Origin: JBFWVD01 sp050246915
GTDB lineage: Bacteria; Actinomycetota; Acidimicrobiia; Acidimicrobiales; Ilumatobacteraceae
Direction of reading: 5' to 3'
Length of the DNA stretch: 64,000 bases
NCBI GenBank assembly: GCA_050246915.1
Contig: JBFWVD010000020.1
Span: forward strand, 17,363 to 81,362
How positions within the stretch are numbered: the stretch's first letter is position 1; every line of letters begins with the position of its first letter. The notes below the pieces were generated by a model. The model saw only the letters and a list, made by a program, of their open reading frames with translations. It made no database searches and was not told the DNA's origin. This document shows positions 33,431 through 42,071 of this stretch, piece by piece. The position numbers and the translations under genes are program-made.

Positions 33431-34720
33431 ATGAGCGGCGAACTCGAGCAATTGCCCTACGACGACACGACGATCGATCACATCCCGATCAGCGACATCG
33501 TCGTGTCGGACATTGCGCTGTGGACCGGACCGGAGTCGCTGCGGGACAAGGCGTTCGCTCGCCTGCGAGCCGAGCGACCGGTGAGCTTCCATCCCGAGGC
33601 CGACATCCCCGGGTTCCCACTCGGTCCGGGCTTCTGGGCGGTGACCCGATTCGATGACGTGTGGGAGGTGAGCCGTCATCCCAAGTTGTTCCAATCGGGG
33701 TTGGGATCGAACATCTTCGATCTCCCTGTCGAGATCAACGAGTTCTTCGGCTCGATGATCAACATGGACGACCCCAAGCACGTGCGGCTGCGCTCGATCG
33801 TGCAGAAGGCGTTCACGCCGCGCCAGATCGCGCTCATCGATGACCACGTGCGCGATGTTGCCGCCCGGGTGGTGGATCGTCTGCTCGCCGATCATCTCGA
33901 CGGGCGATGCGATTTCGTCACCGAGGTCGCCGCCCAACTGCCGCTCGAGATCATCTGCCAGATGATGGGCATCCCCACCAGCGACGTGGAGCGGATCTTC
34001 GGCTGGACGAACGCGATCTTGGGCGCCAGCGATCCCGACTACGGCGGCACGTTCGAGCAGTTGCTCGCCACCAGCCTCGAGTTCTTCGCGTACGCGCAGT
34101 CACTCGGCGAGCAGCGCTTGGAAGCACCGGCCGACGATCTCACCAGCGCACTCATGCACGCTTCGGTGGATGGCGAACGGCTGAGCGCGGCGGAGTTCGG
34201 TTCGTTCTTCATCCTGCTGTCGGTGGCCGGCAATGAGACCACCCGCAACGCCATCAGCCACGGCATGCTCCAGCTGACCCGACATCCCGAGCAGCGCGCG
34301 CTGTGGTGGTCGGACTTCGATCGGTTCGCTCCTGGCGCCGTCGAGGAGATCGTGCGCTGGGCCTCGCCGGTGACCCACTTCCGACGCACCGCCACCGAGG
34401 ACACGGTGTTGAACGCCACACCCATCGCCGCCGGCGACAAGGTGGTGATGTTCTACACATCGGCCAACCGCGACGAGCGACACTTCGAGCGCCCGTACGA
34501 GTTCGACATCACGCGGACCCCGAACGATCACGTCGGGTTCGGCGCGGGTGGACCGCACTTCTGCCTCGGCGCCAACCTCGCCCGCCGGGAGATCACCGCC
34601 ATGTTCGACGAGCTGCACCGGCGCGTACCCGACATCGCCATCGTCGGTGAGCCCGCACGGCTCCGCAGCATGTTCATCAATGGGATCAAGCGCATGCCGT
34701 GCGCATGGTCGACAACCTGA
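33431..34720 (+). CDS. Cytochrome P450
   Basis: 429-residue soluble class I bacterial P450. The heme-thiolate loop is GFGAGGPHFCLGANLARRE with ligand Cys378. The I-helix oxygen motif is AGNETTRN and the K-helix ExxR lies in EEIVRWASPVTHFRR. The substrate is unknown. Sequence style (MNMDDPKHVRLRSIV, FTPRQIALIDDHV, MMGIPTSDVERIFGW) is that of actinobacterial P450s related to the CYP125/CYP142 and linalool groups. No ferredoxin or ferredoxin reductase gene is nearby. Confidence 0.93.
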   Translation: MSGELEQLPYDDTTIDHIPISDIVVSDIALWTGPESLRDKAFARLRAERPVSFHPEADIPGFPLGPGFWAVTRFDDVWEVSRHPKLFQSGLGSNIFDLPVEINEFFGSMINMDDPKHVRLRSIVQKAFTPRQIALIDDHVRDVAARVVDRLLADHLDGRCDFVTEVAAQLPLEIICQMMGIPTSDVERIFGWTNAILGASDPDYGGTFEQLLATSLEFFAYAQSLGEQRLEAPADDLTSALMHASVDGERLSAAEFGSFFILLSVAGNETTRNAISHGMLQLTRHPEQRALWWSDFDRFAPGAVEEIVRWASPVTHFRRTATEDTVLNATPIAAGDKVVMFYTSANRDERHFERPYEFDITRTPNDHVGFGAGGPHFCLGANLARREITAMFDELHRRVPDIAIVGEPARLRSMFINGIKRMPCAWSTT

Positions 34721-34729
34721 GCAGCTGGC

Positions 34730-35077
34730 TCAGTTCCAGCCCAGCTCGGTGAGTCGCTCGTCGCTGATGCCGAAGTGATGGGCCACCTCGTGGATGACCG
34801 TGCGCCGCACCTGTTCGACCACATGATCGTTGTCCCGACTGATGCGGCAGATCGGCAATCGATAGATGCTGATCCGATCGGGCAGGACCATGCCGCCGTA
34901 GTTGTTGCCCCGGGAGGTGAGCGGGATGCCGTGGTACAGCCCGAGCAGGTTCGGGCTCGCCCCCATGTCCTCCACGACCACCGCCACGTTGTCCATGCGA
35001 TCGGCGAGGGCTTCGGGAATGGCGTCGAGCGCCATGGACACGAGCGCTTCGAACTCGGCGTGGGTGACCTCTACCAT
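34730..35077 (-). CDS. Minimal zincin-like metallopeptidase-family protein
   Basis: 115-residue protein of the small zincin (DUF1025-type) family. The zinc motif HEVAHHFGISD (HExxHxxGxxD) is near the C-terminus; the core otherwise has only a few helices and the conserved LGLYHGIPLT and ISIYRLPICR blocks. It lacks a signal peptide, so any activity would be cytoplasmic; substrates of this family are unknown to me. ATG at 35077 preceded by a TAGGCT box. Confidence 0.88.
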   Translation of the reverse strand: MVEVTHAEFEALVSMALDAIPEALADRMDNVAVVVEDMGASPNLLGLYHGIPLTSRGNNYGGMVLPDRISIYRLPICRISRDNDHVVEQVRRTVIHEVAHHFGISDERLTELGWN

Positions 35078-35083
35078 TCCCTG

Positions 35084-35089
35084 AGCCTA
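35084..35089 (-). promoter_or_regulatory. TAGGCT -10 box, leaderless zincin gene
   Basis: On the minus strand it ends 6 nt before the ATG at 35077. Confidence 0.5.
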
Positions 35090-35100
35090 GGGGGAGGTCG

Positions 35101-35715
35101 TCACGGCCTGGCCGCGGTCACGCCCCCCACGTAGTGACGTCGGCAGAGCAGCTCGTAGGTGACGGTGTCGCCGAACAGATGGGCCCCGGCCGGGTCGGTG
35201 TCACCGACGACGACCACCTCGCCTTCGTAGACGATCTTGCCGTTGACCAGCCGGGCGTTGTGAGTGGCACGCGCTCCGCACCAGCATCGCGCTTCGACCT
35301 GCAGCGCCACGCGCTCATCGGCGACTTCGAGCAGACGTCTGGTTCCGTCGAACAACAGCCCGCGGAAATCGGTGATGAGTCCGAACGCGTACACGTCGGC
35401 GCCGATCTCGTCCACGACGCGGGCCAGTTGATCGACCTGCGCGGCCGAATAGAACTGCGCCTCGTCACACACCATGAACGCCAACCCCTTGCGCTGGGCA
35501 TGTTCGTTGGCGATGGCGTAGAGGTCCATCGACGGATCGATGTTGATGGCCGGGGCCGACACACCGAGCCGGCTCGACACCTGCGCCCCTTCGCGATCGA
35601 GCATGGTCAGCAAGATCCCGACGAGCCCGCGGCTGGCGAGGTTGTGGTGGATCTGGAGCGCCAGCGTGGACTTGCCGGATCCCATCGTGCCGAAGGAGAA
35701 GCGCAGGACTGCCAC
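35101..35715 (-). CDS. tdk: Thymidine kinase, type II
   Basis: 204-residue thymidine salvage kinase (thymidine to dTMP). P-loop GTMGSGKST at residues 9-17, Walker-B-like VCDEAQF, the lasso region TDFRGLLFDG, and zinc-binding Cys (CWCG and LCRRHY). I chose the GTG at 35715 (MAVLRFSFG), which gives the normal N-terminus and has a TACCGT -10 box; a GTG at 35742 would add nine residues. The annotated frame extends to 36627 only as an antisense shadow of the lipoprotein gene. Confidence 0.93.
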   Translation of the reverse strand: MAVLRFSFGTMGSGKSTLALQIHHNLASRGLVGILLTMLDREGAQVSSRLGVSAPAINIDPSMDLYAIANEHAQRKGLAFMVCDEAQFYSAAQVDQLARVVDEIGADVYAFGLITDFRGLLFDGTRRLLEVADERVALQVEARCWCGARATHNARLVNGKIVYEGEVVVVGDTDPAGAHLFGDTVTYELLCRRHYVGGVTAARP

Positions 35716-35724
35716 GGGGATGGC

Positions 35725-35730
35725 ACGGTA
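35725..35730 (-). promoter_or_regulatory. TACCGT -10 box for tdk
   Basis: On the minus strand it ends 9 nt before the GTG at 35715. It faces the TAAGGT box of the divergent lipoprotein gene, 39 bases away. Confidence 0.45.
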
Positions 35731-35769
35731 GTCCAGCGCCACGGCCTCACCGCACTGGCACCCGGGCTC

Positions 35770-35775
35770 TAAGGT
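35770..35775 (+). promoter_or_regulatory. TAAGGT -10 box, leaderless lipoprotein gene
   Basis: It ends 6 nt before the ATG at 35782. Confidence 0.5.
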
Positions 35776-35781
35776 GCGTCG

Positions 35782-36570
35782 ATGGCAAAACGCCTCTTGG
35801 TCGGCTCGACGCACCCGGTGTCGATCCCGGGGTCGATCCCGGTGTTGCTCTCGCGGCTGCTCACCGTGTCGCTCATCGGCGGATTGGCTCTGTCGGCGTG
35901 CAGCTCCGTTGACGACGTGCGCACCGTCACCGATGTCGAGCTCACCCGAAGCACGATCACACCTGACACGACAGCAGCCGACGACACAGCAGCCGACGAC
36001 ACAGGAGCTGACGACACAGGCGGTTCGGGCGCGACCGACGTTTCGCCACCGACCTTGGTGGACCTGGGCAAGGTCATCGTCACGTCCGCGGACACCGTCC
36101 ACGGCGGGCCGTGGGTCCTGCAGCCGTTCGAAGTGGGCGACACCGGCCCCACCGATCTGGCCAAGGCCATCAGCGACGACGGCGGCAGCGACGCCGAACA
36201 GTTCCTCACCGACGCCGAGTTCGTCGACGGCTACCAACAGTTGTTCATCGCCAATGCCGAGGACCAACTCGTGGTGCAGCTGTTCCGGTTCGCCACCGCC
36301 GACGGCGCCACGAGCTATCTCCAGAGATGGAGCAGTAGCTTGGCATCGACGGGTCAGCCGTTCGGGGTCATCAACCTCCCTGACGCGGTGGCCGTCGGCA
36401 TCGAAGACACCACCACGCAGAGCGCCATCGTGCTCGCGAGTTACGACACCACGTTCATCGCAGTGCAGACCAACGTGGCGGCCGGTGTCATCTCGAACCA
36501 GGAGGTGGCCGGCATCGCCGCCGACGTGGCCCGTCAGCAAGTGGCCAAGCTCATCGTCACGACCAGATAG
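35782..36570 (+). CDS. Lipoprotein of unknown function with TAADD repeats
   Basis: 262 residues. A signal peptide ends at Cys40 (LALSAC). A Thr/Ala/Asp linker carries three TAADD-like repeats (residues ~64-78) and then a ~190-residue globular extracytoplasmic domain begins (TLVDLGKVIVTSADTVHGG). I do not recognise the domain; its alternating strands and the LVVQLFRFATADGATSYLQRW block look like a small sensory or binding fold. It stands alone and divergent from tdk. The following 74 bases hold nothing I can identify. Confidence 0.8.
   Translation: MAKRLLVGSTHPVSIPGSIPVLLSRLLTVSLIGGLALSACSSVDDVRTVTDVELTRSTITPDTTAADDTAADDTGADDTGGSGATDVSPPTLVDLGKVIVTSADTVHGGPWVLQPFEVGDTGPTDLAKAISDDGGSDAEQFLTDAEFVDGYQQLFIANAEDQLVVQLFRFATADGATSYLQRWSSSLASTGQPFGVINLPDAVAVGIEDTTTQSAIVLASYDTTFIAVQTNVAAGVISNQEVAGIAADVARQQVAKLIVTTR
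35971..36015 (+). repeat. Three 15-bp in-frame repeats encoding TAADD
   Basis: Units acagcagccgacgac at 35971-35985 and 35986-36000 are identical; the third at 36001-36015 differs at two bases. They lengthen the lipoprotein linker by whole codons and could vary between strains by slippage. Confidence 0.85.
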
Positions 36571-36644
36571 GCAACGAGGCAAGCAGCACAAGCACACCGA
36601 CGGCACTGGCCCGCGCCTCACAGACACGTGTCAATTCACGTTGC

Positions 36645-37688
36645 TCAGGTCGGATCGAAGCAGCCCACCAACGATCGCATCCACGCACGCAACGCATCAT
36701 GGGTCTCGGCTGGCGATTTGCCGAGTCGCACCACCACCAGGTCCAGTCCCGGCACCACGAGCGTGTACTGGCCCTCGTAGCCGTGGGCGCCGAACGCGCC
36801 GTGAGTAGCGATGTCGCCACGCCACACCCACCAGTGCTCGCCGTAGTCGTGGACCTCGTCGACACGGCTCTGCGGTGTGACCGTCCGTGCCCGATCGACC
36901 CAGCCCGCAGGGAGCAAACGACGCCCGTCCCACACACCGTCGCGCAGATAGAGCAGCCCGAACCTGGCGAAGTCCTGCGCCGTTGCATACAGATATGAAG
37001 AGCCCACGAACGTGCCTGCGGTATCGAAGCGTGGATCGGCGCTCGTCATCCCGAGCGGGACGAAGATCGACTCGTGCAGGAACGTTCGCATGCTGTCGGT
37101 GGTGCCGCCCACGGCATCTTGCACGATGCGCGCCACGATGTTGGACGTGCCCGACGAGTATCGCCAGGTCGTGCCCGGCGACGCCTCGAGCTCGAATGCC
37201 GAGGCATACGCGGCGTGATCATCGATGCCCGCACCGAACAGCATCTCGATGACGGTGGACACCGCACCGTCGACATAGTCCTCGACCCATCTCAGCCCAC
37301 TCGTCATGCGGAGCAACTGATCGAGGGTGATCACCGCGCGAGGGTCGCCGAGATCGCGATGCCATGCCGGCACCGCAGCGGGTGCGCTGGTGTCGAGCAA
37401 ACCGCGTCCGACGGCCGCGCCGCACGCGGCGTGCACGACGCTCTTGGCCATCGACCACGAGATCAGAGCGTCGTCTGGACCACTGGTGTCGTGATATCGC
37501 TCGGCCACCGTTGCGCCACCTTGCACGATCACCACACCGAGCGTCCGAGCCAATTCCGCGTCGGTACTGACGGCCGCATCGAGCATGGTGGTCAGGCGAT
37601 CGACATCGGCCCACTCGGGCAAGGGACGTCGATCCCATTGCTCGGTGGGCCACCTCACATCCGGTGGCTGGGACGGCAGGGCGATCAC
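36645..37688 (-). CDS. Beta-lactamase-family serine hydrolase
   Basis: 347-residue serine beta-lactamase / esterase-fold hydrolase. SxxK is SMAKS (about residue 79), the second motif is YSSGTSN, and the third is HGAFGAHGYEG. No signal peptide is visible, so it is probably cytoplasmic, like EstB-type esterases and 6-aminohexanoate-dimer hydrolases (which share the SMAKS and YSSG patterns). GTG start at 37688. Divergent from the TauE/SafE gene. Confidence 0.86.
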   Translation of the reverse strand: MIALPSQPPDVRWPTEQWDRRPLPEWADVDRLTTMLDAAVSTDAELARTLGVVIVQGGATVAERYHDTSGPDDALISWSMAKSVVHAACGAAVGRGLLDTSAPAAVPAWHRDLGDPRAVITLDQLLRMTSGLRWVEDYVDGAVSTVIEMLFGAGIDDHAAYASAFELEASPGTTWRYSSGTSNIVARIVQDAVGGTTDSMRTFLHESIFVPLGMTSADPRFDTAGTFVGSSYLYATAQDFARFGLLYLRDGVWDGRRLLPAGWVDRARTVTPQSRVDEVHDYGEHWWVWRGDIATHGAFGAHGYEGQYTLVVPGLDLVVVRLGKSPAETHDALRAWMRSLVGCFDPT

Positions 37689-37762
37689 CGCAAGATCGTT
37701 GCACGGAGCCGGGTCATCGTGGCGCGCACTGCATCAACGTCCGGACAACTTGCGACTCCCAT

Positions 37763-37768
37763 TAGGGT
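37763..37768 (+). promoter_or_regulatory. TAGGGT -10 box for the TauE/SafE gene
   Basis: It ends 9 nt before the ATG at 37778, again without space for a normal ribosome binding site. Confidence 0.45.
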
Positions 37769-37777
37769 CGAGCGCCC

Positions 37778-38512
37778 ATGAGCCTCGAGATGGTGACGTT
37801 CGGTGCGGGCGCGGCCATGACCGCGGCGGTCCTCGTCGGGGCGATCAGCCAGCAGGTCACCGGCTTCGGGTTCGCCATCGTGTGTTCACCGGTGTTCGCC
37901 CTCGCGGTGGGCGCGCACGATGGCGTGCGCCTGGTCAACATGCTCGGCGTGGGGATGTCGGCGGTCTCGCTGATGGCGTGGCGTCGAGAGGTGAGTTGGC
38001 GGGATGTACTCGGGCTGTTGGTCCCGGCCATGTTCGGTGTGGCCTGCGGGGCGATCGTGGTCCGCCAGCTCGACAACCAGGTGCTCATGACCGTGGCGGG
38101 TGTGCTGGTGCTGCTGGCCGCGGCGGCCATCGCCTCGGGCTTACGGATCGCACGCCTGCGCGGTGGATTCGGCACCAGCGTGGCCGGGGCGACCAGTGGG
38201 ATCATGAACGTCATCGGCGGAGTATCGGGCCCGGCGGTGGCCATATATGCCATCAACGCCGGCTGGCCACCCACGAGGTTCCGGGCCACGGTGCAGGCGT
38301 ACTTCCTGGCCCTGAACCTCGCTTCGGTGGTGGCGCTCGGCGCGGTGGCGCCGCAATCAGAATTGACAGGCTCGGTGTTGGCGGCAGCGGCCGTCGGGAT
38401 CGTTGCCGGGCGGCGCTTGGGGCGGAGCATGTCAGCTGAGCGCGTCCGCACCGCGGTGTTGGTGCTGGCCACCGTGGCCGGCGTGGCCGCCATCGCTCGT
38501 GGCCTCGCATGA
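37778..38512 (+). CDS. TauE/SafE-family membrane protein
   Basis: 244-residue membrane protein with about eight hydrophobic helices and the family pattern GxxxQxxTGFGFAIVCSPV near the N-terminus. A second Gly-rich repeat (GATSGIMNVIGGVSGPAVAIYAINAGWP) marks the internal duplication. Members export sulfite, sulfoacetate or other organic anions. The substrate here is not readable and no sulfonate genes are adjacent; the SulP permease is 17 kb away. Convergent with the GH1 gene. Confidence 0.88.
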   Translation: MSLEMVTFGAGAAMTAAVLVGAISQQVTGFGFAIVCSPVFALAVGAHDGVRLVNMLGVGMSAVSLMAWRREVSWRDVLGLLVPAMFGVACGAIVVRQLDNQVLMTVAGVLVLLAAAAIASGLRIARLRGGFGTSVAGATSGIMNVIGGVSGPAVAIYAINAGWPPTRFRATVQAYFLALNLASVVALGAVAPQSELTGSVLAAAAVGIVAGRRLGRSMSAERVRTAVLVLATVAGVAAIARGLA

Positions 38513-38559
38513 CCAGGCTCGGCCCGGCCTGACCGCGATCGTCCGTCGCTGTTCGTCGG

Positions 38560-39960
38560 TCAGCGACGAGGTAGCCGACCGGTCTCGCACACCTCGCGGT
38601 ACCAGTGGAAGCTGTCGCGCGGCGTGCGCACCTGCGTGGCATGGTCGACGTGGACGAGGCCGAAACGGGTTCGGTATCCCTTGGCCCATTCGAAGTTGTC
38701 GAGCAGCGTCCACGCGAAGTAGCCGTCCACACGGACTCCGGCGTCCATCGCGACACCGAGTTCGCTGAGGTACGCGCCGAGGAACGCGATGCGCCGCTCA
38801 TCGTGACAAGTTCCATTGACGACCGGATCGTCGTAGGCGACGCCGTTCTCGGTGATGTAGATCGGCGGCAGAGGCGCGTAGCGGTCGCGGAACCCGATGA
38901 GCATCTCGCTGAGTCCCTTGGGGGTGATGGGCCATCCCATGTCGGTGGCATCGGGAGCGGGGAGAGCTGGGCGCACATGGGGCGCCGTCACATGTGCGGT
39001 AGGAACCGGCTCGGGGTTCGGCCGCAAGATGTTGTCGAAGTAATAGTTGATGCCGAGCCAATCGAGGGGTACTGCGATCTCGGCCTCATCGCCCGGCACC
39101 ACGCACGCCGCCCAGTCGCCGAGATCGCTCATCAGGTCGTGCGGATAGCGGCCGAGCAGCAGCGGTTCGAGGAAGAACCGGTTCATGGTGCCGTCGACAC
39201 GGCGAACCGCATCGTCGTCGATGGGATCACTCGGGTCGGAGCGCACGGGCGATGGGTTCAACACCACACCGAAGCGATGTGAGCCATCGGCCCGAGCGCT
39301 GGCCCGCATCGCGGCTACGGCACGGCCGTGGCCGAGCAGCAGATGATGGCCGGCGGCGACTGCCCGGGCCGGGTCCTGGATGCCCGGCGCATGCTCGCCG
39401 GAGCCATAGCCCAAGAACGCGTGACACCACGGTTCGTTCAAGGTGCCCCACCGTTGCACGCGATCGCCCAGCGCCTCGAACACGATCAATGCGTACTGCG
39501 TGAACCAATCAGAGCAATCTCGATTGGACCAACCACCATGGCTCTGCAACGCGCTGGGAAGATCCCAATGGAACAGTGTGACCATCGGATCGATGCCCCG
39601 CTCGAGCAGACCATCCACCAGCCGGTCGTAGAACGCCAAGCCACGCGGTTCGATGCGGCCGACACCGTCGGGCAACACCCGCGACCACGACACCGAGAAC
39701 CGATACGCGTCGACCCCGAGGTTGCCGAGCAACGCGAGGTCCTCGCGCCAGCGGTGATAGTGATCACACGCCACATCTCCGGTATCGCCGTTGTCGATGA
39801 AGCCCGGGCGCCGGCACACGTCGTCCCACACACTCGATCCGCGTCCGTCCTCGGTGACCGCGCCTTCGATCTGGTAGCTCGCCGTCGCGGTGCCCCACAC
39901 GAACGACGCCGGGAATGACACCCACGCCCCGGCGCTCCCAACTCGGGCTTGCGAACTCAC
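38560..39960 (-). CDS. Glycoside hydrolase family 1 beta-glucosidase
   Basis: 466-residue GH1 retaining beta-glycosidase. The acid/base Glu lies in GTLNEPWCHAFLGYGSG and the nucleophile Glu in IYITENGVAYDD. N-terminal FVWGTATASYQIEGAVTEDGRG and C-terminal YFAWTLLDNFEWAKGYRTRFGLVHVD are typical of cytoplasmic cellobiose or aryl-glucoside hydrolases. There is no signal peptide. The GTG at 39960 overlaps the stop of the amylosucrase-like gene by 4 nt (GTGA), so the two enzymes are translated together and share the LacI-type control region upstream. Confidence 0.93.
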   Translation of the reverse strand: MSSQARVGSAGAWVSFPASFVWGTATASYQIEGAVTEDGRGSSVWDDVCRRPGFIDNGDTGDVACDHYHRWREDLALLGNLGVDAYRFSVSWSRVLPDGVGRIEPRGLAFYDRLVDGLLERGIDPMVTLFHWDLPSALQSHGGWSNRDCSDWFTQYALIVFEALGDRVQRWGTLNEPWCHAFLGYGSGEHAPGIQDPARAVAAGHHLLLGHGRAVAAMRASARADGSHRFGVVLNPSPVRSDPSDPIDDDAVRRVDGTMNRFFLEPLLLGRYPHDLMSDLGDWAACVVPGDEAEIAVPLDWLGINYYFDNILRPNPEPVPTAHVTAPHVRPALPAPDATDMGWPITPKGLSEMLIGFRDRYAPLPPIYITENGVAYDDPVVNGTCHDERRIAFLGAYLSELGVAMDAGVRVDGYFAWTLLDNFEWAKGYRTRFGLVHVDHATQVRTPRDSFHWYREVCETGRLPRR

Positions 39961-41945
39961 GCTCGGTCTCCTGTTGATCGAGGGAGCACGCTGAGATCGG
40001 CTCGATCGAGGAACCAGGCCACGCCGTAGGGCTCGAGCACCAACTCCGATCCGCGAGCACGCACCGCGCCGGTGGCGAGCACATCGACCGGCTCACGCAA
40101 CCCCGCCCATGTCAACGACTCCGTCGGGACCACCGCAGTGCTCGCCGACATGTTGGCCATGGCGTAGAAGCGCCCGTGACGGGGATGATGACGCTCGAAC
40201 GCCAACACCGCCGGATCGCTGAGCTGATGGATCCAGGTGCTGCCGCCGGCAGCCAACGCAGGAGTGCGCCGACGGACCCGAACGATGTGGGCGATGCCGC
40301 TGAACATCCGCTGCTCGAGTGTCCCACTGATCCGTCGACGTTCAACTGCGGCCCAGTCCATGTACGGACGATGGGTCCAACGCGAATCCCCGGCGGTGTC
40401 AGGATCGAGGAGATAGCTCGGATCGTTCCCCAACGCGATCTCGTCGCCCATGTAGATGAGCGGAATCCCACCGAACGCGCAGGTGACTGCGTAGAGCAAC
40501 AGAACGCGACGAACACCCAACTCGAGCGCGGCAGGATCGACATCGTCGAGCGCGGCGGTGATGCCGGCCAGCGCCGCCGCGCTTCCGCACGTGCGCTCAT
40601 CGCCGTTGAGCTCGTTGGTCGAGAACGGTGTGCCGCGCGCCCACGATCCAGGATGGTCGCCGCGGTAGAAGGCGGCCAGGAAGCGGCGATGCGCCGAGCC
40701 GGACAACCCGGCGCGTGCGGCGTCGCCGTCGTCAACCGCCCACCCGATGTCGTCGTGGCATCGGACATAGGTGACGAAGCTCGTGCCGCGCGGCGTCTGC
40801 GGGAGCGCGGTGAGCGCCGCTCGCGCCAGCAATGCATCGCCTGAGGCCAGCGACGACCACAGCATCACCATGAGTTGGTTGTGATACGCGAGATGGCACT
40901 CGGAACGCTCGTGCTCGTGCGCTCCGAGATAGGGCATGAGTTGCGATGGGGCGACGATGGCTTCAGCCTTGAGCACCACCGCCGGCGCAACGATGCCCAG
41001 GAGCGCTCGCAGCACCTGGGCGATGTAATGCGCCTCGGGCTGGTTCTGGCAGTCGGTGCCCATGCGCTTCCAGGTGAATGCGATCGCGTCGATCCGCAAC
41101 ACGTCAACCCCGGCGTTGGCCAGGTTGCACATCACCTCGAGCATCGCCACCAGCACGTCGGGGTTCGAGTAGTTCAGATCCCACTGGTACTCGTGGAAGG
41201 TCGTCCACACCCAGCCCTCGAGTTCGTCGTCCCAGGTGAAGTTGCCCGGAGCCATCTCGGGGAACACCTCGGGGAGGGTCTGTTCGTACGCGTCGGGCAG
41301 CGTGCGATCGTCGAACACGTGATACATCGCTCGATGCGCGGCCGACCCGGCCCGAGCGGCCACCGCCCAGGGATGCTCACGGGCGGTGTGGTTGCACACG
41401 AGATCGAGACACAGACTGATCCCCCGCCGACGCAGGTCCTCGCTCAGCGCGACGAGATCGCCCCATGAGCCGAGCTTCGGATCGACATCGCCATAGTCGG
41501 CCACGGCGTAACCACCATCGTTGGCTCCCTCGCGCGGCTTGAGCACCGCCATGAGGTGGAGGTAGTTCACGTTCAACTCGCCGAGGTAGTCCAGATGTTC
41601 GCGGACACCGGTGAGCGTCCCACCGAAACGATCGGCGTAGGCCACGTAGCCGATGCGGTCGGCATGCTGGAACCACGATGGATCGATCTCGCGCACGGCA
41701 TCGAGATCGCGGAGGTCTCGCCCGCGCTGCACCGATGCTCGCGCCACCACCGCCAACAACCGCTCGACCAGATCGCCCAGGTCGCCCGTTCCCCCGTAGA
41801 GCGCTTCGAGGGGATCGAGCGCGTCCGGCAGTAGGAGATCGACGCGCGCCCAGAAGCGGACCAACTCGTCGCGGGAGAGGTGCTCGGACAGCAACTTGTC
41901 GACGGCGCGACGAGACCAGCCCACGTCGACCTCGTTCGTCATCAC
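39957..41945 (-). CDS. Amylosucrase-type GH13 enzyme (subfamily 4)
   Basis: 662-residue GH13 enzyme with strong amylosucrase character, which makes alpha-1,4-glucan and fructose from sucrose, or sucrose hydrolase. The diagnostic DGGYAVADYGDVDPKLGSW, WTTFHEYQWDLNYSNPDV, TYVRCHDDIGWAVDD and SRWTHRPYMDW blocks are present. With the GTG start at 41945 the catalytic Asp286 (VLRIDAIAF) and Glu328 (LKAEAIV) fall at the same numbers as in the Neisseria polysaccharea enzyme. The transition-state Asp is at 398 (CHDD). A GGAGG site lies 8 nt before the GTG; an ATG follows one codon later. LacI-type repeats lie upstream. Confidence 0.9.
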   Translation of the reverse strand: MMTNEVDVGWSRRAVDKLLSEHLSRDELVRFWARVDLLLPDALDPLEALYGGTGDLGDLVERLLAVVARASVQRGRDLRDLDAVREIDPSWFQHADRIGYVAYADRFGGTLTGVREHLDYLGELNVNYLHLMAVLKPREGANDGGYAVADYGDVDPKLGSWGDLVALSEDLRRRGISLCLDLVCNHTAREHPWAVAARAGSAAHRAMYHVFDDRTLPDAYEQTLPEVFPEMAPGNFTWDDELEGWVWTTFHEYQWDLNYSNPDVLVAMLEVMCNLANAGVDVLRIDAIAFTWKRMGTDCQNQPEAHYIAQVLRALLGIVAPAVVLKAEAIVAPSQLMPYLGAHEHERSECHLAYHNQLMVMLWSSLASGDALLARAALTALPQTPRGTSFVTYVRCHDDIGWAVDDGDAARAGLSGSAHRRFLAAFYRGDHPGSWARGTPFSTNELNGDERTCGSAAALAGITAALDDVDPAALELGVRRVLLLYAVTCAFGGIPLIYMGDEIALGNDPSYLLDPDTAGDSRWTHRPYMDWAAVERRRISGTLEQRMFSGIAHIVRVRRRTPALAAGGSTWIHQLSDPAVLAFERHHPRHGRFYAMANMSASTAVVPTESLTWAGLREPVDVLATGAVRARGSELVLEPYGVAWFLDRADLSVLPRSTGDRA

Positions 41946-41986
41946 GTCATCAGCCTCCCCGCCCCAGCGGCCACCGGTGACGGCAG

Positions 41987-42025
41987 CTTCCGTGGAAGAT
42001 AGTGGAAGCAGATGGCAGCTTCCAC
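41987..42025 (-). promoter_or_regulatory. Operator-like inverted repeats and -10 box upstream of amylosucrase
   Basis: Two inverted repeats lie side by side: CTTCC-GT-GGAAG (41987-41998) and GTGGAAGC / GCTTCCAC (42002-42009, 42018-42025, 8-nt spacer). On the minus strand TATCTT (41996-42001) lies between and partly within them. A bound LacI-family repressor would cover the promoter. The 126 bases between lacI and the amylosucrase gene contain nothing else obvious. Confidence 0.6.
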
Positions 42026-42071
42026 GCCGTCGAGCGGAGATGCCACGAGATGGGCCCCCGATCGGGGTGGA

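Noticed and set aside
35716..36627. N-terminal extension of the thymidine kinase frame
   Set aside because: It lies antisense to the lipoprotein gene, has no family similarity, and the normal tdk N-terminus starts at 35715.
25916..37688. The two beta-lactamase-fold genes as antibiotic resistance determinants
   Set aside because: Neither has a signal peptide, and their motifs (YSN, YSSG, HFGATG, HGAFG) match esterase or peptidase branches.
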